From contig CAZVVT010000001.1 in the NCBI GenBank assembly GCA_964630595.1, forward strand, positions 248,001 through 312,000: 64,000 bases of DNA. Reading direction: 5' to 3'. The notes under the pieces are model-generated. The model ran no database searches. It was given only the letters and a program-made list of their open reading frames with translations, and was not told where the DNA came from. Shown piece after piece: positions 40,239 to 48,989 of this stretch (positions are counted from its first letter, which is position 1; every line of letters starts with the position of its first letter). The DNA is from CAZVVT01 sp964630595 (GTDB lineage Bacteria > Chlamydiota > Chlamydiia > Chlamydiales > VFKH01). Made by a program: the position numbers and the translations under genes.

Positions 40239-41519
40239 ATGAACAAAGATTTAGTCGCTATTTTTGAATACTTGGAACGCGAGAAGGGCATCAAACGTGA
40301 TGTCGTAGTCGCGGCCATCCAAGATTCGCTGCTGGCAGCAGCAAAGAAGAGTCTGCAAGGCGTGGCAAACGTTTCGATCCAGATCAATCCCAAGACGGGA
40401 AGCATTGAAGTAACATCGGAACGCGAGATCGTCGATACGGTGAGTGATTCTGCTGAAGAGATTTCTCTAGAGCAGGCGCGCGCCCTCGACCCCGAATGCG
40501 AGATTGGGCAGGTCATCGACATCACGATCACCCCCAAAGATTTTGGCCGTATTGCTGCCCAAACGGCGCGGCAAATCATCGGCCAAAAGTTGCGCGTGGC
40601 GGAAAAAGATGTGATCTACGAAGAGTACCGTCACCGCATTCACGAGATTGTCTCGGGAACAGTGAAGCGCTTCTTTAAAGGGATCAATTTGGTGGTTGAT
40701 TTGGGGAAAGTAGAGGCCATTATGCCGGCCAAGCACTACCCTAAAACCGAACGCTACCAGATTGGAGACAAAATCCGCGCCATTCTCCTCGAAGTGCAAG
40801 AGACCGATAACGGGGGCGCTGAAGTGATCCTTTCGCGCACCGATCCGGAGTTCGTGCGCCAGCTTTTCGCCCAGGAAGTCCCTGAGGTGCAAGAGGGCAT
40901 CATCACGATCGAACGCATTGTGAGAGAACCTGGATACCGCACCAAAATTTTGGTGCGCTCAAGCGACCCCAAAGTCGATCCCGTTGGTGCTTGCGTAGGT
41001 GTACGTGGCAGCCGCGTGAAGAACATTGTGGCAGAATTGAACAATGAAAAAATCGACATCATCCCCTACTCGGATGATCTCATCGAAGTGCTGCAAAATG
41101 CTCTTGCTCCTGTAGAGATCCGCAAAATTTCGGTGAATGAAGATGAAGAAAACCCCAGCGTATCGCTTGTTGTAGACGATGAGTCGTATGCTATCGTTTT
41201 AGGCAAACGAGGGCAAAACGTTCGCTTAAACGGGGAACTGATCGGCTATAATCTTGAAGTGCAGCGCATGAGCGACTACATCAAAGCAATGGCGATCCAC
41301 CAAGTCGAGCTCGCTTCTTCGGAAGATCCTGCTTTAGACGAGACATTGGACGACAGCTACGGCATCAACTCTCTTATTCTCCATCTTTTGGTAGAAGCAG
41401 GTCTTGATACCCCTCGCAAAGTCCTCACAACTGGCGTTGAGGGTCTTTCCCAGATCTCCGGCATCAGCTCTGATTTGGCTTATACAATCATTGAGCATGT
41501 CAGCAACAAAAAAGCGTAA
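40239..41519 (+). CDS. nusA: transcription termination/antitermination protein NusA
   Basis: 426 residues. N-terminal RNAP-binding domain, S1 domain (G-T-V-K-R-F-F-K-G..I-M-P-A-K-H-Y), then two KH domains (D-P-V-G-A-C-V-G-V-R-G-S-R and V-L-G-K-R-G-Q-N-V-R-L) and a C-terminal helix-hairpin region. Separated from rpsA by 12 nt and upstream of infB, the usual nusA-infB arrangement. Confidence 0.97.
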   Translation: MNKDLVAIFEYLEREKGIKRDVVVAAIQDSLLAAAKKSLQGVANVSIQINPKTGSIEVTSEREIVDTVSDSAEEISLEQARALDPECEIGQVIDITITPKDFGRIAAQTARQIIGQKLRVAEKDVIYEEYRHRIHEIVSGTVKRFFKGINLVVDLGKVEAIMPAKHYPKTERYQIGDKIRAILLEVQETDNGGAEVILSRTDPEFVRQLFAQEVPEVQEGIITIERIVREPGYRTKILVRSSDPKVDPVGACVGVRGSRVKNIVAELNNEKIDIIPYSDDLIEVLQNALAPVEIRKISVNEDEENPSVSLVVDDESYAIVLGKRGQNVRLNGELIGYNLEVQRMSDYIKAMAIHQVELASSEDPALDETLDDSYGINSLILHLLVEAGLDTPRKVLTTGVEGLSQISGISSDLAYTIIEHVSNKKA

Positions 41520-41539
41520 AACTCCATTCAAAAGTACCC

Positions 41540-44257
41540 TTGGCTAAGAATCTGAAACTCAAGCTCAAAAACGCCCAATTGGCTGAAGCGCTCAATATCT
41601 CTTCCGTCAGACCCAAGAAGCCCACTCTTCGCCTGCCCAAAGAGGAGCTGCCTGCAGTTTCCCCGCCCACTGCGGAGGGTGAAGAAGCGCCTAAAAGAGT
41701 GCGCGCCCGAACCAAAAAGGCGGATGTTGTTGAAGAACAACCCGCGGCTACTCCCTCTGCTGAGATTGTAGAAGAAGCACCGGCAGCTGCCCCTCTTGAA
41801 GAACTCGCACCGCCACCAGAGCCTATTGCCGCAGCTCCCTTGCCGGAAATAGAGCCTGCTGCCCCCGAGTTGCAACCAACTCCCGAGCCCAAATATGAGC
41901 CTGTAGTCGAGCTCGAAAGCGCTCCCGTTCAAGAGCCTCTTGCGGCACCACCACCACCCAAGCCGCGCTCTTCTCCACCTCCTGCACGCCAACCCTTTAG
42001 CAAGCGCGCCTTCCACACCCCTCTGCGCCCCTTGCGCGGTCCCGGTTCAACAACAGCTGCGAATCCTCTTGCGAACCGCCCCACTTCCAATGGCGGCGCA
42101 GCATCTCGACTTGGACCTACAGGACGCCATGTCAACGATCTGCTCAAGCCCCGTCCAGCCCCCGCACCCTCCTCCTCCAGACCCGCCGGCAGCTCCAGCT
42201 CTCCACGTTCCGGTGCCGGCTCTCGCTTTCCCTCCTCTCGCGGCGGTGCTGCACCCGCAGCAGCTGCACCCAACCCTTTTAAGCCCACCTTCAAACGCGA
42301 AGCGCGTCCTGGAGATGATAGCAGTGCACGCAAAGCCCCGAAATTTCAAGATGTAAAGCCACTCAAGCGCGCGAAGGGTTTTGATGGACGTGACCGCCAA
42401 GGACTCACCGCCGGCGATGATGAACGATGGCTGAAAAAACGCAATCGCCAACAGAATCAGGCAAACGAGTTTGCCGCTTCCAGGCCCACAGCCATCACCG
42501 TCCGTCTCCCCATCAGCATCAAAGACCTTGCCCAAGAGATGAAGCTCAAAGCTTCTCAACTCATTGCCAAGCTCTTCATGCAGGGCATCGTTGTCACACT
42601 CAACGACCTTCTCGATGATGAGACAACAGTACAACTCATGGGACATGAGTTTGGCTGTCAAATTACCATCGACACGACAGAAGAGCAGAAGGTACGCGTA
42701 ACGAGCCAGTCCATCCAAGAAGAGATTGTCGCTGCTGACCCCTCAAGCCTTGTACTGCGTCCTCCTGTGATCACCTTCATGGGTCACGTCGACCACGGCA
42801 AAACATCACTCATCGATGCCATCCGCAAAAGCGATCGCGTCTCGGGTGAAGCAGGTGCCATTACGCAGCACATCGGTGCTTTTTCTGTCACCACAGCGGC
42901 CGGCAAAATCACTGTTCTCGATACACCTGGTCACGAAGCCTTTTCCGCAATGCGTGAGCGTGGCGCAGAAGTCACCGACATCGTCGTGCTCGTCATCGCC
43001 GGCGATGAGGGCATGCGTCCTCAGACGATCGAGGCACTCAACCAAGCCAAAGCCGCCGGCGTGACTATCGTCTGCGCACTGAACAAGTGCGACAAGCCGG
43101 GCTATAACCCCGAACAGGTCTACCAGCAGATGGCCCAACACGAACTCGTCCCCGAAGATTGGGGCGGTTCTACGATCTGCGTGCGCTGTTCTGCGTTGAC
43201 CGGCGAGGGTATCCAAAGTCTTCTCGAAATGTTGGCTCTCCAAGCAGAAGTGCTTGAGCTGCACGCCAGCACAGCCAGCAGAGCACGCGGTACTGTACTC
43301 GAGTCCCATATGCACAAAGGGCTGGGGATGTGCGCTACCGTTCTTATTCAGAATGGAACGCTCAGGCCAGGCGATGCGATTGTCTTCGGTCAACATTGGG
43401 GCCGCGTCAAGAACATGCAAGATGAGCATGGCAGCGTCCTTAAAGAAGCCGGCCCCTCCTGTCCGGCTCTTATCACCGGTCTTTCCGGCCTTCCCATCGC
43501 AGGCGATGAGTTTGTTGTCGTGAAGAACGAGAAAGAGGCGAAAGAGATTGCCGAAGTGCGCCAAGAAACAGCCCGCACTCGCGTTCTCCAACAGAAAAAA
43601 CGCCTCTCGCTTGAAAAGCTCGCTGAAAAAGCCACTTCGACGAAGAAAGACGCCCGCTTTGTTCTCAAAGCAGACGTACAGGGCTCTTTGGAGGCACTGC
43701 GCTCTACTCTGGAATCGATCGACTCCGAAAAAGTGGATATTCACATCATCGGTGCAGGTGTAGGCGAAATCACCGAATCCGATGTACAGCTCGCCTCCGC
43801 TTCCAGCGCCATCATCATCGGCTTCCATACAAAAATGGAGAGCCATGTCGAATCGATGGCAAAAGCGCTCGGCGTTAAAGTACATCGATTTGATGTGATT
43901 TTCCACGCCGTCGACGAAGTAAAGAAGATCTTGATCGATCTTTTGGACAAGGTGGTGAAAGAAAACGAGATGGGCGCTGCAGAAGTACGCGCTGTCTTCA
44001 AATCTTCGCATCTGGGTCTCATCGCAGGCTGCTCTGTCACCGAAGGGGTCATCACACGCTCCGCCAAAGCACGCGTTGTACGCGGCGGCGAAGTCATCTG
44101 GAAGGGTCCTATCGCCTCGCTCAAGCGCGTCAAAGACGATGTGCGCGAAGTGAAAAAGGGCGTGGAGTGCGGTATCGTTCTCCAAGGCTTCAGCGATGTG
44201 CAGATCGGCGACATCATCCAAGCCTATGATGTTGAATACCTCACACAGGAACTGTAA
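41540..44257 (+). CDS. infB: translation initiation factor IF-2
   Basis: 905 residues. About 260 Ala/Pro/Ser-rich residues at the N-terminus, then the IF2_N element, G domain (G-H-V-D-H-G-K-T near 415, D-T-P-G-H-E-A-F, N-K-C-D) and domains II-IV. The start codon is TTG at 41540, giving M-A-K-N-L-K-L-K as in chlamydial IF-2; no ATG fits. It ends one base into the rbfA start. Confidence 0.96.
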   Translation: MAKNLKLKLKNAQLAEALNISSVRPKKPTLRLPKEELPAVSPPTAEGEEAPKRVRARTKKADVVEEQPAATPSAEIVEEAPAAAPLEELAPPPEPIAAAPLPEIEPAAPELQPTPEPKYEPVVELESAPVQEPLAAPPPPKPRSSPPPARQPFSKRAFHTPLRPLRGPGSTTAANPLANRPTSNGGAASRLGPTGRHVNDLLKPRPAPAPSSSRPAGSSSSPRSGAGSRFPSSRGGAAPAAAAPNPFKPTFKREARPGDDSSARKAPKFQDVKPLKRAKGFDGRDRQGLTAGDDERWLKKRNRQQNQANEFAASRPTAITVRLPISIKDLAQEMKLKASQLIAKLFMQGIVVTLNDLLDDETTVQLMGHEFGCQITIDTTEEQKVRVTSQSIQEEIVAADPSSLVLRPPVITFMGHVDHGKTSLIDAIRKSDRVSGEAGAITQHIGAFSVTTAAGKITVLDTPGHEAFSAMRERGAEVTDIVVLVIAGDEGMRPQTIEALNQAKAAGVTIVCALNKCDKPGYNPEQVYQQMAQHELVPEDWGGSTICVRCSALTGEGIQSLLEMLALQAEVLELHASTASRARGTVLESHMHKGLGMCATVLIQNGTLRPGDAIVFGQHWGRVKNMQDEHGSVLKEAGPSCPALITGLSGLPIAGDEFVVVKNEKEAKEIAEVRQETARTRVLQQKKRLSLEKLAEKATSTKKDARFVLKADVQGSLEALRSTLESIDSEKVDIHIIGAGVGEITESDVQLASASSAIIIGFHTKMESHVESMAKALGVKVHRFDVIFHAVDEVKKILIDLLDKVVKENEMGAAEVRAVFKSSHLGLIAGCSVTEGVITRSAKARVVRGGEVIWKGPIASLKRVKDDVREVKKGVECGIVLQGFSDVQIGDIIQAYDVEYLTQEL

Positions 44258-44628
44258 TGTCGAGACGCACCGAGCGCCTCAATTCGCTCTTGAAAGAGGT
44301 CATTTCTGAAGTGATTCAACGAGATGTGCGCCACCCCGGCGTGCATCCCCTCACTTCGATCACACGCGTAGAAATCGCCTCCGACCTGTCGGAAGCAAAG
44401 GTCCATATTAGCATTTTGGGCACGACGGCCGAAAAAGCCACAACAGTTGAATCTCTCAACCGCTCCCACGGCTTTATTCAAGTCGCCGCCTCCAAAAAGA
44501 TGGTCATTCGCCATTTCCCCGTTTTACGCTTCTTTCTCGATGAAACCGTAGAGACGCAGATCCGCATGCACGAGATCATGCATGGTATCCAAAAAGAGCG
44601 AGATGCACGGGATCCTTCTAGTTCATAA
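44257..44628 (+). CDS. rbfA: ribosome-binding factor A
   Basis: 123 residues. R-x-x-R-L-N-S-L-L-K-E-V-I-S-E-V-I start, T-R-V-E-I-A-S-D-L-S-E-A-K-V-H-I-S core and F-F-L-D-E-T-V-E end are all RbfA hallmarks. Needed for 16S 5'-end maturation and 30S assembly. Starts at the last base of infB and overlaps truB by 26 nt. Confidence 0.95.
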   Translation: MSRRTERLNSLLKEVISEVIQRDVRHPGVHPLTSITRVEIASDLSEAKVHISILGTTAEKATTVESLNRSHGFIQVAASKKMVIRHFPVLRFFLDETVETQIRMHEIMHGIQKERDARDPSSS

Positions 44629-45310
44629 GCCCGAAGGGCCCACCTCTTTCGACGTCGTCGCCAAGGTACGCAAACACTTCCGCGAGCGCTGCGTAGGCCA
44701 TGCCGGCACCCTCGACCCCTTCGCCACCGGCCTTTTAGTCATCCTCATCGGCCGCTCTGCCACCAAACTCTCTGACTGCTTCCTCAATCACGACAAGGAC
44801 TACGAAGCCACTATTCGACTCGGCTCCGCCACCGACAGCTACGACAAGACAGGCCAGGTGACCCACACCAGCCCCCTCATCCCCACCCTCGAGCACATTC
44901 AGGCCGCCCTCCCTCAAGGAACGATCGAGCAGACCCCCCCGATGTTTTCGGCCAAAAAGGTCAACGGCCAGCGCCTTTATACCCTGGCCCGAGCCGGCAA
45001 AGAGATCGAACGCAAAAGCTGCCGCGTCACCGTTCTCGTGCGCATTCTCTCCTACGAATACCCCCATCTAAAAGTTGCAATCTCTTGTAGCAAAGGAACT
45101 TACGTTCGCTCCATCGCCCACGACTTAGGGCTTACTTTAGGCTGCTACGCCCATTTAGAGGCGCTGCAGCGCACCCGATCCGGCCCCTTTTCCCTCACTG
45201 CCGCGATAGATGGGCAACCCCTTTTCAACGAGGGGGTTACGGTAGAAGATTTTTCATTGGAAAAGATCGGGGGCTGGGATATGCTGGTATGCAAAGGAAA
45301 CCCTGGTTGA
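44603..45310 (+). CDS. truB: tRNA pseudouridine(55) synthase TruB
   Basis: 235 residues. Start M-H-G-I-L-L-V-H-K-P at 44603 (the ATG at 44582 adds seven unconserved residues). Catalytic aspartate in G-H-A-G-T-L-D38-P; K-x-Y-E-A-T, P-P-M-F-S-A-K-K-V-N-G and K-G-T-Y-V-R-S-I follow in order. Makes Psi55 in the T-loop of tRNAs. Ends the rpsA-truB block. Confidence 0.95.
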   Translation: MHGILLVHKPEGPTSFDVVAKVRKHFRERCVGHAGTLDPFATGLLVILIGRSATKLSDCFLNHDKDYEATIRLGSATDSYDKTGQVTHTSPLIPTLEHIQAALPQGTIEQTPPMFSAKKVNGQRLYTLARAGKEIERKSCRVTVLVRILSYEYPHLKVAISCSKGTYVRSIAHDLGLTLGCYAHLEALQRTRSGPFSLTAAIDGQPLFNEGVTVEDFSLEKIGGWDMLVCKGNPG

Positions 45311-45369
45311 GGGACCTCCCCTTAACGAGAGTTAGTTTTCGAAACTCCAAGCCCCGTGTACCAAGAAAC

Positions 45370-45437
45370 TATAATGTTTCATTGCGTAGCATGTTATGAA
45401 CGAAAGACACCACTCCCATCCAGCTCCTAAAAGAGCT
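45370..45437 (+). promoter_or_regulatory. rng leader: -10 box and hairpin
   Basis: In the 204-nt gap before rng there is a perfect TATAAT (45370-45375) without a clear -35, then a CAGCTC/GAGCTG stem-loop (about 45420-45437). That leaves a transcript leader of roughly 130 nt, long for this window; RNase E genes in other bacteria are regulated through their leader, so the same is possible here. Confidence 0.4.
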
Positions 45438-45514
45438 GTTCAGTACTCCGGCAATCGATCTCTGCTTCCTGCTGTATCTTTATCGTTCGTGGCTTCAAGT
45501 CATGGATACCCCCA

Positions 45515-47050
45515 ATGCAAGAGCTACTATTCAACGTCGAGTCCAAAGAATTGCGACTCGCTCACCTCAAAAACGGCCAACTTTGGGACCTCGTTGTTGA
45601 ACGAAAGGCAACCCGCCAGCTAACCGGCAATATCTACCGCGGCCGCGTTACCAACGTCCTGCATAACATCCAATCCGCCTTTATCGACATCGATGAGGGA
45701 GAAAGTGGTTTCATCCATATCTCCGACATCTTGGAGAACACCAAGAAGTTCGAAGAGATGTTTGACATGGACTTCGACCTGGACTACGACATCTCTGAAG
45801 CCAACATCACAAAGCCGAAAAACATCGAAGATGTGCTCAAAAGCGACCAGCCCGTGCTGGTCCAGGTCGTCAAGGAACCCATTGGAACCAAAGGGGCCCG
45901 CCTTACCTCCAACATCTCCATTGCCGGCCGCTTCCTCGTCTTGCTTCCCAACTCCCCCCACCGCGGCGTATCGCGCAAGATTGAAGGACGCGGCGCTCGC
46001 GAACGCCTCAAAAAATTCCTACGCACCCTTGAGATGCCCAAAGAGATCGGTCTGATCTGCCGCACAGCCAGCGCGGAGGCCGACACCGACAGTCTAATCG
46101 CCGAAGCACAAGAGCTCTATAAATCCTGGCAGAGCATTGTGGAGGGGTTTAACAAAGAGACGCGTCCGGTTTGTCTCTTTGAAGAATCCGATCTCATCAA
46201 AAAAGCGGTGGTACTCGCCGTCGACAAGAAGCTGGAACGCATCCTCGTGGATGACCGCGACATCTTCCAGACCATGAAGCGCCTCTTCACCAAATACGAA
46301 AAAGAGCACCCGCTCAAGATCGAGCTCTACCGCGACAAGATTCCGATGTACGACCGCTTCAACGTCGAGCGCGAAATTGCGCGCTGCTTGAAGCACAAGA
46401 TCTGGCTGCAAAGCGGCGGCTATCTCTACTTCCAGCGCACGGAGGCGATGTACACCATCGACGTTAACTCCGGCCGCAGTGCGCAGAAAACCACGAGCGA
46501 CGTAGAAGAAGCCCTCGTGCAGATTAACATGGAGGCTGCGGAAGAAATTGCCCGTCAGTTGCGCATCCGCAACGTCGGAGGCCTGGTGATCGTCGACTTC
46601 ATCGACATGCGTTCACGCAAGAACCAAAAACGCGTTCTTGAGCGTCTGCGCGATTCGATGAAGGAAGATTCGGTCAAATGCACCATTCTTGGCATGAGCG
46701 AATTTGGGCTGGTGGAGATGACGCGCCAGAGAAGCCGCCAATCTCTCGAACAAACTCTTTTTGAGGACTGTCCTTACTGCAACGGCATGGGTCAAATCAA
46801 TTCCATGAGCACAACAGCCATTGAAATCGAGCGTGCTTTGAGCAAAGTGATCCTCTCGGGAGAACACTATGCGCTGCGACTTGACGTACATCCAAAAATG
46901 CTCAAATTCCTCGAAGAAGAGGACAAAACGCACCTTCTCAAAGCAGCTGACAGAATGAATGCTCGCCTCGAGCTCGCAGCAGATGAGGGTCTGCATATCA
47001 ACGACTGGCAGTTTTTCTCCACCACTTCAGGAAAGCCCATTGATGTTTGA
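45515..47050 (+). CDS. rng: ribonuclease G/E family protein
   Basis: 511 residues. S1 domain split by an insertion (G-N-I-Y-R-G-R-V-T-N-V...A-F-I-D-I..G-F-I-H), 5' sensor and RNase H-like segments, catalytic D-V-N-S-G and I-V-D-F-I-D-M, and the zinc-link C-P-Y-C-N-G-M-G. Lacks the long C-terminal scaffold of RNase E, so it is RNase G-like. Initiates mRNA decay and rRNA processing. Its end overlaps plsB by 8 nt. Confidence 0.95.
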   Translation: MQELLFNVESKELRLAHLKNGQLWDLVVERKATRQLTGNIYRGRVTNVLHNIQSAFIDIDEGESGFIHISDILENTKKFEEMFDMDFDLDYDISEANITKPKNIEDVLKSDQPVLVQVVKEPIGTKGARLTSNISIAGRFLVLLPNSPHRGVSRKIEGRGARERLKKFLRTLEMPKEIGLICRTASAEADTDSLIAEAQELYKSWQSIVEGFNKETRPVCLFEESDLIKKAVVLAVDKKLERILVDDRDIFQTMKRLFTKYEKEHPLKIELYRDKIPMYDRFNVEREIARCLKHKIWLQSGGYLYFQRTEAMYTIDVNSGRSAQKTTSDVEEALVQINMEAAEEIARQLRIRNVGGLVIVDFIDMRSRKNQKRVLERLRDSMKEDSVKCTILGMSEFGLVEMTRQRSRQSLEQTLFEDCPYCNGMGQINSMSTTAIEIERALSKVILSGEHYALRLDVHPKMLKFLEEEDKTHLLKAADRMNARLELAADEGLHINDWQFFSTTSGKPIDV

Positions 47051-48005
47051 AGAAGAATTACAACAACACATCGAGACTGGACGCATCCCTGCGCATACAG
47101 GCGCGATTCTCCTTGCCTTCTACAAGGACTTCATTCGCGCCATTGGCGATGATGCCACAGCATTCTTTCTGCCCCTTCTTGATCGCATCGAGGCGCAGAT
47201 TCGCTCTCCCTACCAGTTCGAACCCTTCCACAAGGCCATTACCGCCCCCTTCAATTACCAAAAGATGGGCATTGATCTCATGGGTCGCCTCATCGGCCCC
47301 GGATCCTCTGTGCAAGGCGATGTCGACCTCATCGAATCCCTCCTCAAAAAGGGCGACAACGTCATTCTGCTCTCCAACCACCAGACGGAGACCGACCCGC
47401 AGATCATGCTGCGCCTGCTTGAAACACACCCCTATCTGATTGATCAGCTCATTTTTATCGCTGGAGAAAAGGTAGTCACCGATCCCGTCGCCGTTCCCTT
47501 TAGCCTCGGCTGTAACCTCATCTGCATCTACTCCCGCCGCCACATCGACCACGACCCGGCCACTAAAGCAGAAAAGCTCGAGCATAACCACAAAACCATG
47601 CGCCGCCTCGCCGAACTCCTCGACGAGGGCTCTAAGTGTATCTGGGTGGCCCCCTCCGGCGGCCGCGACCGCCTCGGCCCCTCCGGCAAACCCGCCCTCG
47701 CCCCCTTCGATCCCCCCGTGATCGAAATGCTGCGCCTCATCGCCCTGCGCAGCCACCGCAAGACCCACTTCTTCCCCCTCGCCCTCTTCACCTTCGACAT
47801 CCTCCCCCCACCCCCTTCCGTCGAAAAGGGCATCGGCGAGCAGCGCTCTGCAAAAAAATCCCCCGCCCACCTCCACTTCGGCCATGAGCTCGACCTTACA
47901 GCCCTCGGTGAGGGCATCGCCGACAAACATGAACGCCGCGCCCACGTCGCCAACCTCGTCTGGAAAGAGGTGCAGCGCCTCTACGAGCAGTTAGAGCAAC
48001 TCTAA
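47043..48005 (+). CDS. glycerol-3-phosphate acyltransferase, plastid (soluble) type
   Basis: 320 residues from the ATG at 47043. Active-site N-H113-Q-T-E-T-D118-P (HX4D), G-P-G-S-S-V-Q-G, S-R-R-H-I-D-H-D-P and I-W-V-A-P-S-G-G-R-D-R match the soluble G3P acyltransferase of chloroplasts rather than bacterial PlsB or PlsY; chlamydiae are known to share this type. First acylation in phospholipid synthesis. The ATG lies within the end of rng, so the two are co-translated. Confidence 0.93.
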   Translation: MFEEELQQHIETGRIPAHTGAILLAFYKDFIRAIGDDATAFFLPLLDRIEAQIRSPYQFEPFHKAITAPFNYQKMGIDLMGRLIGPGSSVQGDVDLIESLLKKGDNVILLSNHQTETDPQIMLRLLETHPYLIDQLIFIAGEKVVTDPVAVPFSLGCNLICIYSRRHIDHDPATKAEKLEHNHKTMRRLAELLDEGSKCIWVAPSGGRDRLGPSGKPALAPFDPPVIEMLRLIALRSHRKTHFFPLALFTFDILPPPPSVEKGIGEQRSAKKSPAHLHFGHELDLTALGEGIADKHERRAHVANLVWKEVQRLYEQLEQL

Positions 48006-48065
48006 ACTTCTTACATTGCAACATGCTCCAACAGCCAAATGAGCTTATTTGCGACTTCATTCTTA

Positions 48066-48087
48066 ACTGAAATTTGCCTATTTCAGT
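48066..48087. terminator. hairpin between convergent genes
   Basis: ACTGAAAT/ATTTCAGT with a 6-nt loop, between the end of the acyltransferase gene (+) and the HTH gene (-). T-tracts are poor on both strands, so it is a weak candidate bidirectional terminator. Confidence 0.35.
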
Positions 48088-48099
48088 CATTTGGGTTGT

Positions 48100-48306
48100 C
48101 TACTCGTCAACCCACTCTAGGATATCCCCCGGCTGGCACTGCAGAGCCTTGCAGAGGGCATCAAGAGTGGAAAAGCGAATGGCTTTCGCTTTTCCTGTTT
48201 TCAGAATCGAGAGATTCTGCTCCGAAAGATCAATCATTTTGGCCAAATCTTTCGAGCGCATTTTGCTCTTAGCAAGCTGTACATCCAAGTTCACAATAAT
48301 TGCCAT
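48100..48306 (-). CDS. small HTH (Cro/CI, YozG-like) transcriptional regulator
   Basis: 68 residues, a bare helix-turn-helix: K-D-L-A-K-M-I-D-L-S-E-Q-N-L-S-I-L-K-T-G-K as the HTH, then F-S-T-L-D-A-L-C-K-A-L-Q-C-Q-P-G-D-I-L as the final helices. It belongs to the group commonly encoded beside DUF2975 membrane proteins, as here, with 3 nt between the two genes. Likely controls their shared promoter. Confidence 0.88.
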   Translation of the reverse strand: MAIIVNLDVQLAKSKMRSKDLAKMIDLSEQNLSILKTGKAKAIRFSTLDALCKALQCQPGDILEWVDE

Positions 48307-48309
48307 GAT

Positions 48310-48888
48310 CTACACCGTAAATTGCTGTTCTTCATTCATGATCGCAGCACGCTGCCAGATCGTGGAAATCAAGATGATGAACAATGCGATGAAGATCACT
48401 GTAAAATCCATCTCATTCAAGCTGACAATGAGAGAAATCGTTCGCTGACCAATCGGATTTAGAATCGTAAGAACCAAGACACTAAGCATATTCCAGACTG
48501 GATGAAGCGCCTCCCAAAGAAGCAATAACCAACCACATTTTCGCAGCAATTGTACATTGCGCACTTCGAAGAAGTGCCCCTGATTAAACAGCTTCATCAG
48601 CTTCCACAGACAAACTCCCATCACAATCAATACCGATTGCAATCCTGCTGTGAACGCAAAATGTGCAGCGATCTGCCATCCAGCTAAATCCCGGAAAGCA
48701 GGAATCGAGATATTTTCCGTAAAAGGCAGTACTTGCGATGAAATCCAAGTAGGACTCAACTTGATCCAACTGCCCCAGACAGCCAGTGCGGGATCAAAAA
48801 GGGTCGAAATCACCCCCGTGATCACGGCTACAGCCCCTGCAATTAAAAGCGCCTTCAGCACTCCTGTTAAACGTTTAATTTTGTTCAT
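48310..48888 (-). CDS. DUF2975 membrane protein
   Basis: 192 residues, four membrane helices, starting M-N-K-I-K-R-L with GGAGG six bases upstream. Helix content and the G-H-F-F-E-V-R-N-V-Q-L-L-R-K-C-G motif between helices 2 and 3 are typical of DUF2975. Paired with the HTH regulator; the role of these modules is not known, stress or membrane sensing has been suggested. Confidence 0.85.
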   Translation of the reverse strand: MNKIKRLTGVLKALLIAGAVAVITGVISTLFDPALAVWGSWIKLSPTWISSQVLPFTENISIPAFRDLAGWQIAAHFAFTAGLQSVLIVMGVCLWKLMKLFNQGHFFEVRNVQLLRKCGWLLLLWEALHPVWNMLSVLVLTILNPIGQRTISLIVSLNEMDFTVIFIALFIILISTIWQRAAIMNEEQQFTV

Positions 48889-48907
48889 TTGAACCTCCAT
48901 ACTCAAT

Positions 48908-48936
48908 ATATTATCGAATATCGATCATTAATACAA
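48908..48936 (-). promoter_or_regulatory. promoter with embedded operator of the DUF2975-HTH pair
   Basis: Reverse strand: TTGTAT (48936-48931), a 17-nt spacer, and TAATAT (48913-48908). An inverted repeat ATCGA/TCGAT (48913-48925) fills the spacer and touches the -10, where a bound repressor would block polymerase. Autoregulation by the HTH protein is inference from this position. Confidence 0.6.
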
Positions 48937-48989
48937 GCATTTCGATAAAAACATGCCATTTTCAAGGAAAGAGTTTACTGTCTATCCCG

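Noticed and set aside
41940..42356. His/Pro/Ala-rich plus-strand frame within infB
   Set aside because: A shifted frame of the low-complexity IF-2 N-terminal region.
42806..44221. 471-residue reverse frame
   Set aside because: Antisense shadow of infB; His/Asp/Phe-rich without any domain.
45396..45623. 75-residue frame in the rng leader
   Set aside because: Runs into rng in another frame and has biased, non-protein-like composition; the region is better explained as a leader.
47058..47945. 295-residue reverse frame
   Set aside because: Antisense of the plastid-type acyltransferase gene; Glu/Gly-rich artefact of GC-rich codons.
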